NCBI RefSeq assembly: GCF_030272615.1
Contig: NC_081413.1
Span: forward strand, 443,325,038 to 443,389,037
Direction: 5' to 3'
Source of the DNA: Cryptomeria japonica
Taxonomy: Eukaryota > Streptophyta > Pinopsida > Cupressales > Cupressaceae
DNA length: 64,000 nucleotides
A program made the position numbers and the translations under genes. Within the stretch, counting starts at the first letter, position 1. Each line of letters opens with the position of its first letter. This document shows positions 45,811 through 56,068 of the stretch, piece after piece. The notes under the pieces are model-generated. The model made no database searches, had not been told where the DNA came from, and was given only the letters and a program-made list of their open reading frames with translations.

Positions 45811-46563
45811 TTCCATTAGCATAGCAGACTCTCTCCTCCTCTCTTGATCTCTTTTGTTACTTCTTCTATGTGTTACTCTCATTCTTCTATTTGTTGTCCT
45901 TAGTGTTGTCTACTTGAGGACGATGCAAAGCATTGAGATCTCTTTTGGTCTCTCTCATGTTGACTCAAAAGACACATGTGTTCCCTTCTTCTAGGTGACC
46001 TTCCTTGATTGGGGAATCAAGAACAATTATGCATACATACATATGATATACATGAATTATCATACAACATACTGACACTGAGGAAAGCGAAGTCACCTCA
46101 TGCTTTGTGTTTTGTGTCTATTATCCTTGGGCTTATCTCACACTTGGGGGCTAAATCCTTGTGATAACGTGCTCCTTTCCTTTCTCATTTCTTATATGTA
46201 TCACTACCTTAAAGCAATCACCCCCGGTGAGGCATGTGCGATCGCTTTAACGTAGGGGGGCATACATCCCATTCATATCTCTTCAAGATACTTGAAAATT
46301 TCTTGACAAATTTAGCTTTGCCTTGAAAATTTTGATATCTTTCTTGCATGACTCATAGTGAGAGAACCTTACTACTGACAGTCATAGTTCTCCCTCGTGA
46401 TCTTCCCTTTTACTTTGTCAATCGAAGTTGTAAGATCCTTAGTCCACTAGGAGCTTGGTGTATCTTGCCTCCTTGATGTGGTGAAAGTTTTTCAATGTTG
46501 TTTCCTTGTACTTTACCGGAAGTATGAGCGTACGCTTATACTCCCGCTAAAGTGGGGGCTAAA
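45811..46563 (+). other. 3' untranslated region and polypurine tract of the gag-protease element
   Basis: Non-coding, no pol. Contains TTGAGGACGATGCAAAG (45,914) and CACTTGGGGGCTAAATC (46,141). It ends in AAAGTGGGGGCTAAA (46,549-46,563), the polypurine tract against the LTR. Confidence 0.75.
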
Positions 46564-47677
46564 TGTAGTGTCCTAAAATTGCGACACTTGCAATTTTGAA
46601 TGCATTTGGGTCTTCATGATGGCGGCGCAACGTTGAACCTAAATGGAGACCACGAAACCTGCTTGTGACATCAAAAACTGCATTTTTCTGTACCTTGGCA
46701 TGATCCCTCTTTGCACCTTGCTGCCCCGGGAGGTGGGACCATGGCGCCCAGCGCCCTGGTCCTTCAGGACCATGGCGCCCAGTGCCTTGGTCCCCCAAGA
46801 CCATGGCGCCCAGCGCCTTGGTCCCTGGCCCTATTTTGGGCTCGGTCTCTTTTGGGCATCAGGTCTTTAAGTTTGCAATTCGGGAAATATTGTTTCCTGG
46901 TCGACCTGAGGTTGGGAAAATCAGTCTATCAACCCTAATTGACAAGTATATAAAATACATTTCCTATCTCAAAAAGGGAGGAGGACATATATGTGAAAAG
47001 ACACGAAAGCAATATTCAAACATTCAAGCATTCAAGCATTCCTTCGAGCAATTGAGTATTCTAAGTTTCCATTCAAGGTTAAGTGTTGCATTCAAGACAA
47101 GGACTCAACCATTGAAGAGGAGATCACCTACAACATACAACATACAACATACATTACACCTTCGCATGTAAGAATACAAACATTCTTACAACAAGGTTGC
47201 AGGTACGCGGCTGTAATTGAAGGTCTGGAATCCTTGTGCAGAGACGAACAGATCCACCTTCGTTTCGCGGATTTTTCGGAGGACCGTGTGCATGCCGGGC
47301 GCCATCGTCCTGTCAACTTTCGCTCAAATTTGCAGAACAACACCATCTCGACATTTTACTGCTAATTCTAGGTCCGCAGCTTCATCCCATATCCCTATCT
47401 CTGTTTATAAACGAATCTTTCTTACTTTACATGCATTCCTAGTTCAATCATTCTATCTACATTTCTTTACAAAAGAGGGTATCCTTGATGTCTTAACCCT
47501 TGAAACTCATTTAGAATCCAATCCTGCATTGTGTGGGATTGGATCTTGTGGGTTTCAACCCCTCTTTTGAATGTAAAGTCTCTCCTAAGTGAAAACCATC
47601 AACCCTAGTGACCTCCCTTCTCTCTCCTTGGAGTTGGGGAGGGGAGAACAATTAGGGTTCGATTTTTCTGCTTTAGA
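46564..47677 (+). repeat. 3' LTR of the gag-protease element (1,114 bp)
   Basis: Starts TGTAGTGTCCTAAAATTG and ends CTGCTTTAGA (the final CA is mutated to GA). It is longer than the 5' LTR because a ~31-bp unit (ACCATGGCGCCCAGCGCC) is present three times at 46,738-46,826, but once in the 5' LTR. Confidence 0.9.
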
Positions 47678-47916
47678 TTTCCTCATTTACCTTATCTATG
47701 GTTAGATCATTTTCAACAATAAATTTGGACAATGCATCCAATTTACCTAAAGAATCATCAATGTGATCTATCTTACAAGTTCGTGCAATCATCTTCAAAA
47801 TAGGTAATGTGTCATCAATAGCCTTAAATGCTAAGGCATTGCAATCTGTTATCCTCTTAATTGAATTCAAAAGAAAATCTATTACATTAGTGGGTCTAAA
47901 TTCTCCAGTGGATGTG
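47678..47916 (-). pseudogene. CC-element B ORF2, middle segment
   Basis: Matches 6,500-6,745 of unit A: SIKRITDCNALAFKAIDDT and DDSLGKLDALSKFIVEN. It is bounded by the TTTCC duplication on the left and ATGTG on the right. Confidence 0.8.
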
Positions 47917-48183
47917 TGTTAGGATTCCCACAGATATTGAGAGGGGGGGGTGAATCAGTATCTAACTGGTGTACAAAATTTCTTATCTTAAAACATGTAA
48001 AATATATTATAATAGTGTACCAGTATGCAGGAAATAATGCAATACACAGAATTAAAAACATCCACATGAAAGCACACCATGAAACAAGGATTTAATGAGG
48101 AAACCCGGTGTGGGAAAAACATTGGTGGGATTTGTGACCCACAATATCCACTTACTGGCCAATAAGAGAATCTTACTGTTGCA
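47917..48183 (-). repeat. Partial inverted LTR end (CC family) in the chimeric element
   Basis: Reads TGTTAGGATTCCCACAG and continues like the first 267 bases of the solo LTR at 34,792 (same strand). It is therefore the terminal U5 end of a CC LTR in reverse. It stops at AAGAGAATCTTACT, where CC ORF1 sequence takes over. Confidence 0.85.
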
Positions 48184-48300
48184 AGAAATAAGAGAAGAGA
48201 ACTTTTTGAAAAGATGCAAAATGAGAATGATGAAAACGAATCACTTAATGATCAGATAAGAAAACTGAAAATAGAAAACATGACAACAAAGAATGAAATG
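48184..48300 (+). pseudogene. Piece of CC-element ORF1 coiled coil in the chimeric element
   Basis: Encodes ARNKRRELFEKMQNENDEN and LKIENMTTKNEM, matching 54,741-54,865 of element C. It keeps the same ATGTAG that ends that stretch, then passes directly into copia RT. Confidence 0.85.
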
Positions 48301-48301
48301 T

Positions 48302-49411
48302 AGGTTAAGAAAAGCTCTGTATGGATTGAAACAAGCCCCAAGAGCTTGGTATGCAAGGTTGGATAAGTATCTTTTAAAGATTGGTTTTACTAAAGGAAAT
48401 GCAGACAACAATTTATATTACAAAATAACTAATGATGACATCTTGATTATAGAAGTATTTGTTGATGATATAATCTTTGGAGGAGAAGATGGATTATGTA
48501 AAGAATTTTCTATTAAAATGTAGCAAGAATTTGAAATGTCTATGATTAGAGAAATAAAATTCTTTTTAGGATTGCAGATTTCACAGACTGACAAAGGTAT
48601 ATTTTTGAGTCAATCCAAGTACTTGAAAGAGTTACTAAAAAAATTGGGGATAGAGAACTCTAAACCGGTAATCACACCTATGACTACAAATGACAAATTA
48701 TCTCAAAGGGATGAATCTACACCTGTTAATCCAACTAGATACAAATCTATGATAGGAGGTTTACTGTATTTGACACAAACCAGACCTGATATTATGAATG
48801 CAGTATGTATTGTTTCTAGATTTTAAAGTAATCCTAGAGAAAATCATGAATCAATAGTAAAAAGGATTTTTTGGTACTTACAAGGCACTGCAAATCTTGG
48901 ATTATGGTATCCTAGAGATGAAAATTTTGATCTATGTGCATACACAGATGCAAATTGGGCAGGAGATGTGGATGATAGAAAAAGAACCACCAGTGGAGAA
49001 TGCTTTCTTGGAAAGAGATTAGTTTCTTGGTTGAGTAAGAAACAAAGTTGTACATCTTTATCAACAGTAGAATCAGAATATGTTGCAGCAACAACTAACT
49101 GTACACAGGTACTATGGCTTAAGCAAATGTTGAAAGACATAAAGGTAAAATGCAAGGAACCTATTACTATATATTGTAATAACACTGCAGCAATTGATAT
49201 ATCTAAGAATTTGGTATTACATTCTAAAATGAAACATGTTTGTATCAAACTAAATTTTCTAAGGGAAAAAGTTGAAGAAAAAGAGATAAAACTAGTTTAT
49301 GTGAATACTAAAGAACAACTTGTAGATATTTTCACAAAACCTTTGCCTAAGGAGACTTTTGAATATCTCAGAGATCAGCTTGGAGTCGTACCACCACTAG
49401 TAGAGACTTAG
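48302..49411 (+). pseudogene. Ty1/copia RT-RNase H in the chimeric element
   Basis: RT from the middle of the domain: RLRKALYGLKQAPRAWYARLD, FVDDIIFGGED (catalytic VDD), SMIREIKFFLGLQISQTDKG, then RNase H: CAYTDANWAGD, TTSGECFLGKRL, STVESEYVAATT, VDIFTKPLPKE, ending in TAG. Only three stops or slips break it (TAG near 48,521, TAA at 48,824, and a slip near 48,870). It is clearly less decayed than the copia copies at 1 and 22,534 and comes from a different copia subfamily. Gag, protease, integrase and the RT start are absent. Confidence 0.92.
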
Positions 49412-49794
49412 ATGATGATTGTCATCAACCGATAGAATTAGAAGACAAATCTTTTACTCTGGTCTTTGATGAGGAAGCTACTTCTCAAGGGGAATAGTTG
49501 GTATATTGAATTGATTGTTATTTTGTATATGAACTTGGTATTATTATAGCTTTGGCATTTGATGTCAAAGGGGGAGAGATATATATGGAAAAACACATTA
49601 TCTTTTAAGAGAACTTTGGATAACACATGTTGCTCCCAGGGGGAGAGATTGTTGTTTGAGAGAGACTATTACTCTCTATATTCTGGTTATGATCATTTTG
49701 GAGAGATTGTTGGTTTTTGGTTTTTGGCATTTTTGTTTTGGCACTTTGATGGTTTTTCCATCTTGTGTTGCCATCAATGCCAAAGGGGGAGATT
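49412..49794 (+). other. 3' untranslated region of the chimeric element with polypurine tracts
   Basis: Non-coding; tracts CTCAAGGGGAATAG (49,484), CAAAGGGGGAGAG (49,566), CCAGGGGGAGAG (49,636) and CCAAAGGGGGAGAT (49,781-49,794) against the LTR. Confidence 0.75.
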
Positions 49795-50857
49795 GTTGGT
49801 ATTTTCGTATGGTTTTGTCATTGATGTCAACACCTACTAAAGCACTAGCACTCTAGATATCCAACAACATTCACCGGCAAGCAAGTAACTATTGCACAGT
49901 TATTGGTATATGGTTCACCGATAGGATATAATGATCACCGGCACTTGGAATGATATGGAAGACACTTGGTAGTGTTGAAGACATCGTGTGGACACTTTGT
50001 TTTGAAGAATTAATCATTGGTATATTCATATTTGCATATTTGCTTTTACCGACAAATAGGTCCAGGGTTACCTAGGGTTATACCGGCAAGTTTATCTTTT
50101 CCAGATCAGCATGGCACGCTATGGAGATGATTTATTATTGTTGTAAATTCTTTAAGCCAACATGTTTAATCGGTTATTGCATCGGATATTATATTGTTTG
50201 TAAAATGTTTTTATTGTAATATCTTGTAGAGTTGACCTACTATAATTGGTCTTAGGTTATGGTATAAATGTAAGATCTTATTTGTAAGATCGAATGTGGA
50301 ATGCAAAAAAGAATTAAGTGAAGGTATATGCGAGATTAAGCAGAGCTATACACAAAGACATCATTTGAAGGTGAAGCTAGGTTTTTTTTGTGGAAGCATA
50401 TCATCATTACACCAGTACTGAATCCAGCATATGAAGATGCTATTTTGTGCAGTACATTCTTATTGGATTTAACCATCCAACTGTAGTCAGTGTGACTCCC
50501 ATTTTGTGATTGAGTAGTGAGCTCTAGGATGTTGGCCTTTCTACATGTGCAGACCCCATTTATGTACACTTACTATCTACAGTAGTATCATTTGATTGTG
50601 GGTAAGGTTTCCCATCGTGGTTTTTCCCCTTACAGGGTTTCCACATACAAATATTGGTGTTATGTGTTGTGGATGACTTTGTGTTTATGTTTCATGCATT
50701 AATCTTTACCGGTATAGAATTGAACTGTTAACACTATCTACCGACATACTTAACTAGTTTATCGGTATTAAGCATTAAGTTGGTTGAGTTGTTTTTGGTT
50801 TGAATTTATTAGACAACTGATTCACCCACCCCTCTCAGTTGTCTCTGGGACCTAACA
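49795..50857 (+). repeat. 3' LTR of the chimeric element (1,063 bp)
   Basis: Starts TGTTGGTATTTTCG and ends CTCTGGGACCTAACA. It differs from both the copia LTRs at 21,266 and the CC LTRs in its 5' half, but shares the C-rich end and the TTTTTCCCCTTACAGG block. Confidence 0.88.
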
Positions 50858-53311
50858 ATGTGCTTTGTTCTGCAATAGATTTTCTGTCAACATATACCTG
50901 CCCAATTGCCTTAATAATTTACTCCTTGTTTCCATCAATTGCTTCCTCTTTATTTACATTTTCTGTCAGTTTCTCTACCTGTGCTGGTTTATTAGTGTTA
51001 GTTTCCTTAGCCTCTGTCAGTATCTCAGTGTTCTTAGAGTCAACAGTGTGTGTTGATGTCTCAAAGATCTCACTATTATTACCATTGGCTACCTTAACCT
51101 CTACAGTCTCTTTATCCACAACAATGTTAAAATCTTGTGTATCTACATTCATAGTGAAAAGAATTTCAGAATCAGGGTTAGTGTCATCATGTGTTACTTC
51201 TCCAGTTGCCTTATCTAGTTGATTGCTTGTATATACCGGTGTTGCTGAAGTTATTGGTGGGGTGTCCTATGCAGGTGGGGGAAGGTTATATGTTACCCTT
51301 ATAGCAAGTACACTACCAATTTTTCCTTTCCCTTTGTCCTTTTGGTATACCTTGGCAAAAGATTTATCCATTTTCTGTCTCTCCCTTTCCTCTTTCTTTT
51401 CTTTTTCAACAAAAAATATATCCCAACTATCCGCAATTTAATTAACAATTTCTTTTACTCTCCCAGGCTAACCTACTGGTGTCCACTCGCAAAAACTAAT
51501 CGGTTTGCTTCAAAAATTAGTTCATCAATTTCCTCTTTAGAATTTATAGGGTGCACTGCCAATAATGCTTCAACTTTTAACTTTTTATCTAATTCCATCA
51601 CTGACATTGTTTTCGCGTCTAATCTTAGATACAAGTCATTCAACAGATCATCTACAACTTCAATCAAAACTTTCTTATAGATGTCTAGATGCAAAATAAC
51701 ACTAGCCTCTATTGTCTCCTTGTCAAAGTCTTTGTAAGAATGATAAAGTTTATTTACATTGCAAATATTACCATCTTGTGTTATCTCATTTACCAGTTCC
51801 TCCAGTATAAGGGTATCTAGTGTCCTAGTTTGATTCTTCTTAGGAGTTATCTTTTTATTAGGCTCCCTTATAGCCTGTTGCTTCTTCCTTAAAGTTCTTT
51901 CCTTTTTAGGAGAAGGAGAAGGTACCGGTGAAGGTTTCCTCTTCTTCCTTCCAACTCTCTTGAGCTCAGCTGCTTTTCCACTGTCTGTATCCAAAGAAGT
52001 GATAACTGGTGAAACATGGGTTACCGGTTTCAATCCTTCTAGTTTACTAGAAGATATACCACTCAAGTTCATCACATTTTACTTAACCTCCTTAGCCATC
52101 TTGGATGCATCTCAGATAAAATTTTCTCTTCTTTTTCTCTACTTCTGCATTGAAACAACACTCTCAATGGTCTCAGCACTACCAAAAATTTCTTCAGATG
52201 GTTCCGTAGGTGCATCAAGAAGGGTTTTAGCATATGGTTCAAGAATATTTAGATCAACTTCATAACCCATTTCTATTATCCAAATAGTTCTAGGAGTAAC
52301 AACTTCCATACATGTTTCATCACGTTTAATTACAAAGTAGATTTGCTTGTCATACTTATCTACAATGCTCTGTGGTAACCTTTCTGTAGCCTTCATCTTA
52401 GTTTGGAAGTTTTTGAAGTAGTCTGCTATAATGTTATCACTGTTAGAGCCCATACCAGTAATAGCTTCCATGATTTGTTTTCCTATTGGGAAGTCATATC
52501 CAAAGTCCTTATGACCAATGTCGGGTATCTCTTTGTTGAAGTAAAGAATCAAACACACAAGTAGGTTACCAAAATGGAATGTCCCCTTCTTGTCACCCTT
52601 AATCTTTTTTAGGTTATCTACCAGTTCATCCTTAAGCCATTCACAGATATCAATCCTAGCATTATTCTTAAACATGTCATCTGCACTATGAAAACATAAG
52701 CTAGAAACTAAATTTAATCTGTTTGCATGAGTCACTCTAGATAGCCAAGTACCATGCTTACTTATCTCACATTTACAGCAGTAATGTCATTAACCCTAAG
52801 AGATTTGTTGTCAGATGTAGCTCTAGTTAGGTCCATAACACCCTTGTTAGGTATTTTCTTTGTTTTGTCAGGCCTAATAGTAGTTGAGGGTAAACCAGTA
52901 ACTGGCTTGATGGCTTCCTTTGGGATTTTAAAAATAGAGTCTAGCCACATAAACTCTACATGAACTCTATTCAGTACAAGATGAACTACCTCCTTGGGAA
53001 ATTTAGGTATGTTCAGAATTTCAATAAATCCTGAGTCTTATGCTTTGGTTTAATGAAACCTTGTTCATCAGTAATAACATCATTGTACATGTTCTTCAAA
53101 TCATCAGACCCTAGTTTTCTATGTTGCAGTGAATGTAAATTTTCAGGTCTTCAGCAAAAGTGACTCCTTTGAGAATTTTTGAAAAAGCTCTGATAGAATC
53201 ATCTTGCTTTGCGATTTCAGGGATGATTTTAAATACGGGTCTAGGGTGCTTAATGTTTTCCACCATAGTAGGGTTTTCAATAAACTTAGGTACACAAGAT
53301 GAGGATGCCAT
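50858..53311 (-). pseudogene. CC-element B ORF2, N-terminal two-thirds
   Basis: Starts MASSSCVPKF at 53,311 and matches 6,746-9,211 of unit A. Blocks: FPKEVVHLVL region, MWLDSIFKIPKEAIKPVTGLP, ARIDICEWLKDELVDNLKK, GSNSDNIIADYFKNFQ, the basic linker KKRKPSPVPSPSPKKE, and LDKKLKVEALLAVHPINS. Several frameshifts are present. The frame at 52,735-52,139 is open for 198 codons, and that at 52,075-51,473 for 200. Confidence 0.75.
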
Positions 53312-53694
53312 TTCGATAAATACCTTTTGCTTGAAATCCTTGAATGCTTGAAGAACACCTTGCTGCTTCGCCTTTAAGATGCCTTTGCTCAATTTCACGC
53401 TCTATGAATGCTTGGATGCTTGGTGGATTGGAATGAGGGGTGTTCGGTTTTTTATAACCAAAGTGTTCTCTAACTGCCGTATTAATGCTTGCCGATTAAG
53501 CAAAATCTTAACATATCTATTGGTAAAGAAGAAATATGTCTTCTTACCATCAACTGAGGGTAGAGTGCATGATTTTTAACTTGCTACCATACCCCCTAAG
53601 GATTATTCTTTAGTTAGATGAAGAATCTCCTACTGGTGGAGGATTACTCTATTCAACCAGTGCAAAGAAACATTCATTAACTCTCTAATCTCCC
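53312..53694. other. CC-element B spacer between ORF1 and ORF2
   Basis: Matches 9,212-9,560 of unit A with a 28-bp extra stretch near 53,565. Its right end (CTCCC, 53,690-53,694) is the target duplication of element C. Confidence 0.6.
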
Positions 53695-54536
53695 TGTTGG
53701 CATATGCACACTCGAATGAGACATTGTAGGTGATTAAAGGTTTTGTAATTGATGGCAACCTTGCAATCCTATGGCACTGACAAGGCATTATACCGATAAG
53801 GAATTACATCGGCAAGTTAGTGCACCGACATCAGCAGATCACACTCTACACTGGCACTCAAGACACCAACACCGGTACAAATAAAGAAAGTATACCGACA
53901 TAGAGGCTGACAGGATTTTGTTATATTATATTTTGTTTATTTTTGTAAAAACTTTGTAAGCCGACTTGGCATATTGTAAAATGACTCTTATATATAAAAG
54001 AGATCATTGTAGACATTTTGTGATGAAGTAAGGAAGTAAGTGAAGAAAGTGATGTATGTGAAATATTAAGGTAGACCTATTATGGGAAATATAGGTTGAA
54101 GGGTTTATGTAAGAAGCAGAGCAGCAACCAATATTGGATCAGGCATTATAGATGCTATTGTAAAGCAATACAAGATATTGGATTTGTATAATCCACATTG
54201 TAAGTCAGTGTGACTTCCCATTGAGCAGTGAGCTCTAAGCAGTTGGCCTTCCTACATGTGCAGGCCCCTATTGTAAGTAATATTCTCTTATTTGCTAGTA
54301 AGTGAATATTGTGGGTCACAAATACCACAGAGGTTTTTCCCACACCGGGTTTCCTCGTTAAATCCTTGTGTTATGGTGTGCTTTTCATGTGGATGTTCTT
54401 AATTCTATTTATTACATTATTTCTTGCATACCGGTACACTGTTATAATAAGTTCTACATGTTTTAAGTTAAGTAATACTGGTTACCGGTTAGATATTGAT
54501 TCACCCCCCCTCTCAGTATCCATGGGATTCCTAACA
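53695..54536 (+). repeat. 5' LTR of CC-element C (842 bp)
   Basis: Starts TGTTGGCATATGCAC and ends GGGATTCCTAACA. It contains TATATATAAAAGAG near 53,990 as a likely TATA box. The block GTGGGTCACAAAT, GTTTTTCCCACACCGGG and TGTTATGGTGTGC parallels the copia LTR end. Confidence 0.92.
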
Positions 54537-54538
54537 AT

Positions 54539-54550
54539 TGGTATTAGAGC
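54539..54550 (+). other. Primer-binding site of CC-element C
   Basis: TGGTATTAGAGC, two bases after the LTR; identical to that of copia element B. Confidence 0.85.
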
Positions 54551-54607
54551 TTGGTCCTCTATTTTCAGAAGCCTAACAGCTTGAGGTAGATCTTGACACC
54601 TGTAGAG

Positions 54608-55765
54608 ATGGAAAATCTGATGAAGCAACTTGAAGGAGCTCTCTCAGACTATGATGTAGAGAAATTGAAAAATATCAAACTAGAAGATGATTTAAGGATA
54701 GCTCAGGATATCATTCAGGCACTTCAAGAGAATATTATTGTTGCAAGAAATAAGAGAAGAGAACTTTGTGAAAAGTTGCAAAATGAGAATGATGAAAAGG
54801 AATCACTTAATGATATGATAAGCAAGCTAAAACAAGAGAACATGACAACAAAGAATGAGATGTAGGATATGACTATGATATTTTGTAAAGAAATTGAGGA
54901 TAGGAAGAAGAATGAAGAAGAATTGACCAGAAGACTAAGTGATGCAGAAAATGAAAACACAAGACTTAGCTATGAAAATGACATGTTGAAGACAGATCTG
55001 ATGCACACTCAGAATGATTCCAATAAACTAATGAGACAGAAAGAGGTCTTAGAAAGAGAACTATAAACTACAAATCAACATAAAGAAAAATTATAGAAAA
55101 TCTCAGAGGAACTTGGTACCTTACTAAAGAATAAAAAACCTAAAGGTGACACTTCTGGAATTGGCTTTGAAGTTGGTGAAAGCTCCAATACTACAAATAC
55201 TCAGGATCACAGCAAACCGGTAAGACAACCTAAGGCTTATAAATTCAATGGAAAATGCTATAACTGTAATAAGTATGGTCATAGAGAAAATGAATGTAGA
55301 TCTAGAAATTATCAGAATATCAACACACCCACTGGTCAATGTTCAAAATGCAACCAAGTTGGTCACAACTTTGAAAATTGTAGAATGAATGTGAGATGTT
55401 ATGTTTGTGGAAGATTTGGACATTTATCTAATCAATGTAGAACACAAACCAGCATAGGTTATGGGAAAGCTATTCAGAAGAATAATGTAACTTGTTATGC
55501 ATGTAACAAGATTGGGCATATTGCAAAATTCTATAGAAGTAAAGGATCACCGGTAGACAACAAAAGTTCTAGCTTGAAAGGTAAAGAAAAAGTTGAAGAG
55601 GTTAAGCAAGAATTCTCAAAACAATGGATTAGAAAAGCTGATCTAAATATTGGGAATGCTCCTCCACTGGTAGAACCAGTCAATGCTTCACTGGTAGGAC
55701 AGAGTGATGCTTCACCGGTAGGATAGAGTAGTGCTCCACCGACAGGAAGTTCTTCATCTAATTGA
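54608..55765 (+). pseudogene. CC-element C ORF1: long coiled coil plus four zinc knuckles
   Basis: About 385 codons. Residues 1-190 are a near-continuous coiled coil rich in Glu, Lys, Leu and Asn (ENLMKQLEGALSDYDVEKL, RRELCEKLQNENDEK, EELTRRLSDAENENTRL). Residues 205-310 hold four CCHC knuckles: CYNCNKYGHRENEC, CSKCNQVGHNFENC, CYVCGRFGHLSNQC and CYACNKIGHIAKFY (last Cys lost). The tail is Pro/Ser-rich and ends GSSSSN. In-frame stops at 54,863, 55,064 and 55,094 (and one near 55,724) each look like a Gln codon turned to TAG or TAA. No capsid fold is recognisable, so assembly may depend on the coiled coil or on a partner's gag. Confidence 0.85.
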
Positions 55766-56068
55766 AGAAATTTTCCTTGAGGGTTTGGCAATCTAATGAC
55801 ACATGTGCTATTATTCCCTCGGTTAGAGATAAGAAGTTGGAAATTACTTGTTACCGGCAGACAATGTTAAGTGAATACTTAATCGACATGCATTTAATGT
55901 GGTAGATAGCAAAAAGACACTATAAATTCAAGGTTTTGGCTCCATTTCATTTCACCGAGATTTCAAACCTACGAAGAGTGCAAAGATTACGAGCTAAGGC
56001 ATTTCAAGCAAGAGGCAAGAACACTTCAAGCAATCATACATCCTAAAGGCAGTAAAAGGTATTTTATC
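55766..56068 (+). other. Spacer between ORF1 and ORF2 of element C
   Basis: 303 bases with no coding signal. ORF2 begins after GGCAGTAAAAGGTATTTTATC. Whether ORF2 is translated from a spliced or internal transcript cannot be told. Confidence 0.5.

Larger units (their letters stand above)
40131..47677 (+). mobile_element. Non-autonomous Ty3-like LTR element encoding only gag and protease (7.5 kb)
   Basis: Flanked by perfect TTTCC duplications (40,126-40,130 and 47,678-47,682). LTRs at 40,131-41,182 and 46,564-47,677, a 1.2-kb leader, one long gag-protease frame at 42,367-45,810, then 0.75 kb of non-coding DNA ending in a polypurine tract. No RT, RNase H or integrase is present. The well-preserved reading frame (one stop in 3.4 kb) and near-identical LTRs make it the youngest element here. 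Confidence 0.9.
47917..50857 (+). mobile_element. Chimeric LTR element: inverted CC LTR end, CC coiled-coil piece, copia RT-RNase H, copia-type LTR
   Basis: A 2.9-kb insertion flanked by perfect ATGTG duplications (47,912-47,916 and 50,858-50,862) with TG...CA outer ends. Order: inverted LTR end of the CC family (47,917-48,183), a CC ORF1 piece in plus orientation (48,184-48,300), copia RT and RNase H (48,302-49,411), 3' untranslated DNA, and a full plus-strand LTR (49,795-50,857). The duplication shows it was integrated as a single DNA, so it was assembled before insertion. See the separate finding on its junctions. Confidence 0.85.
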
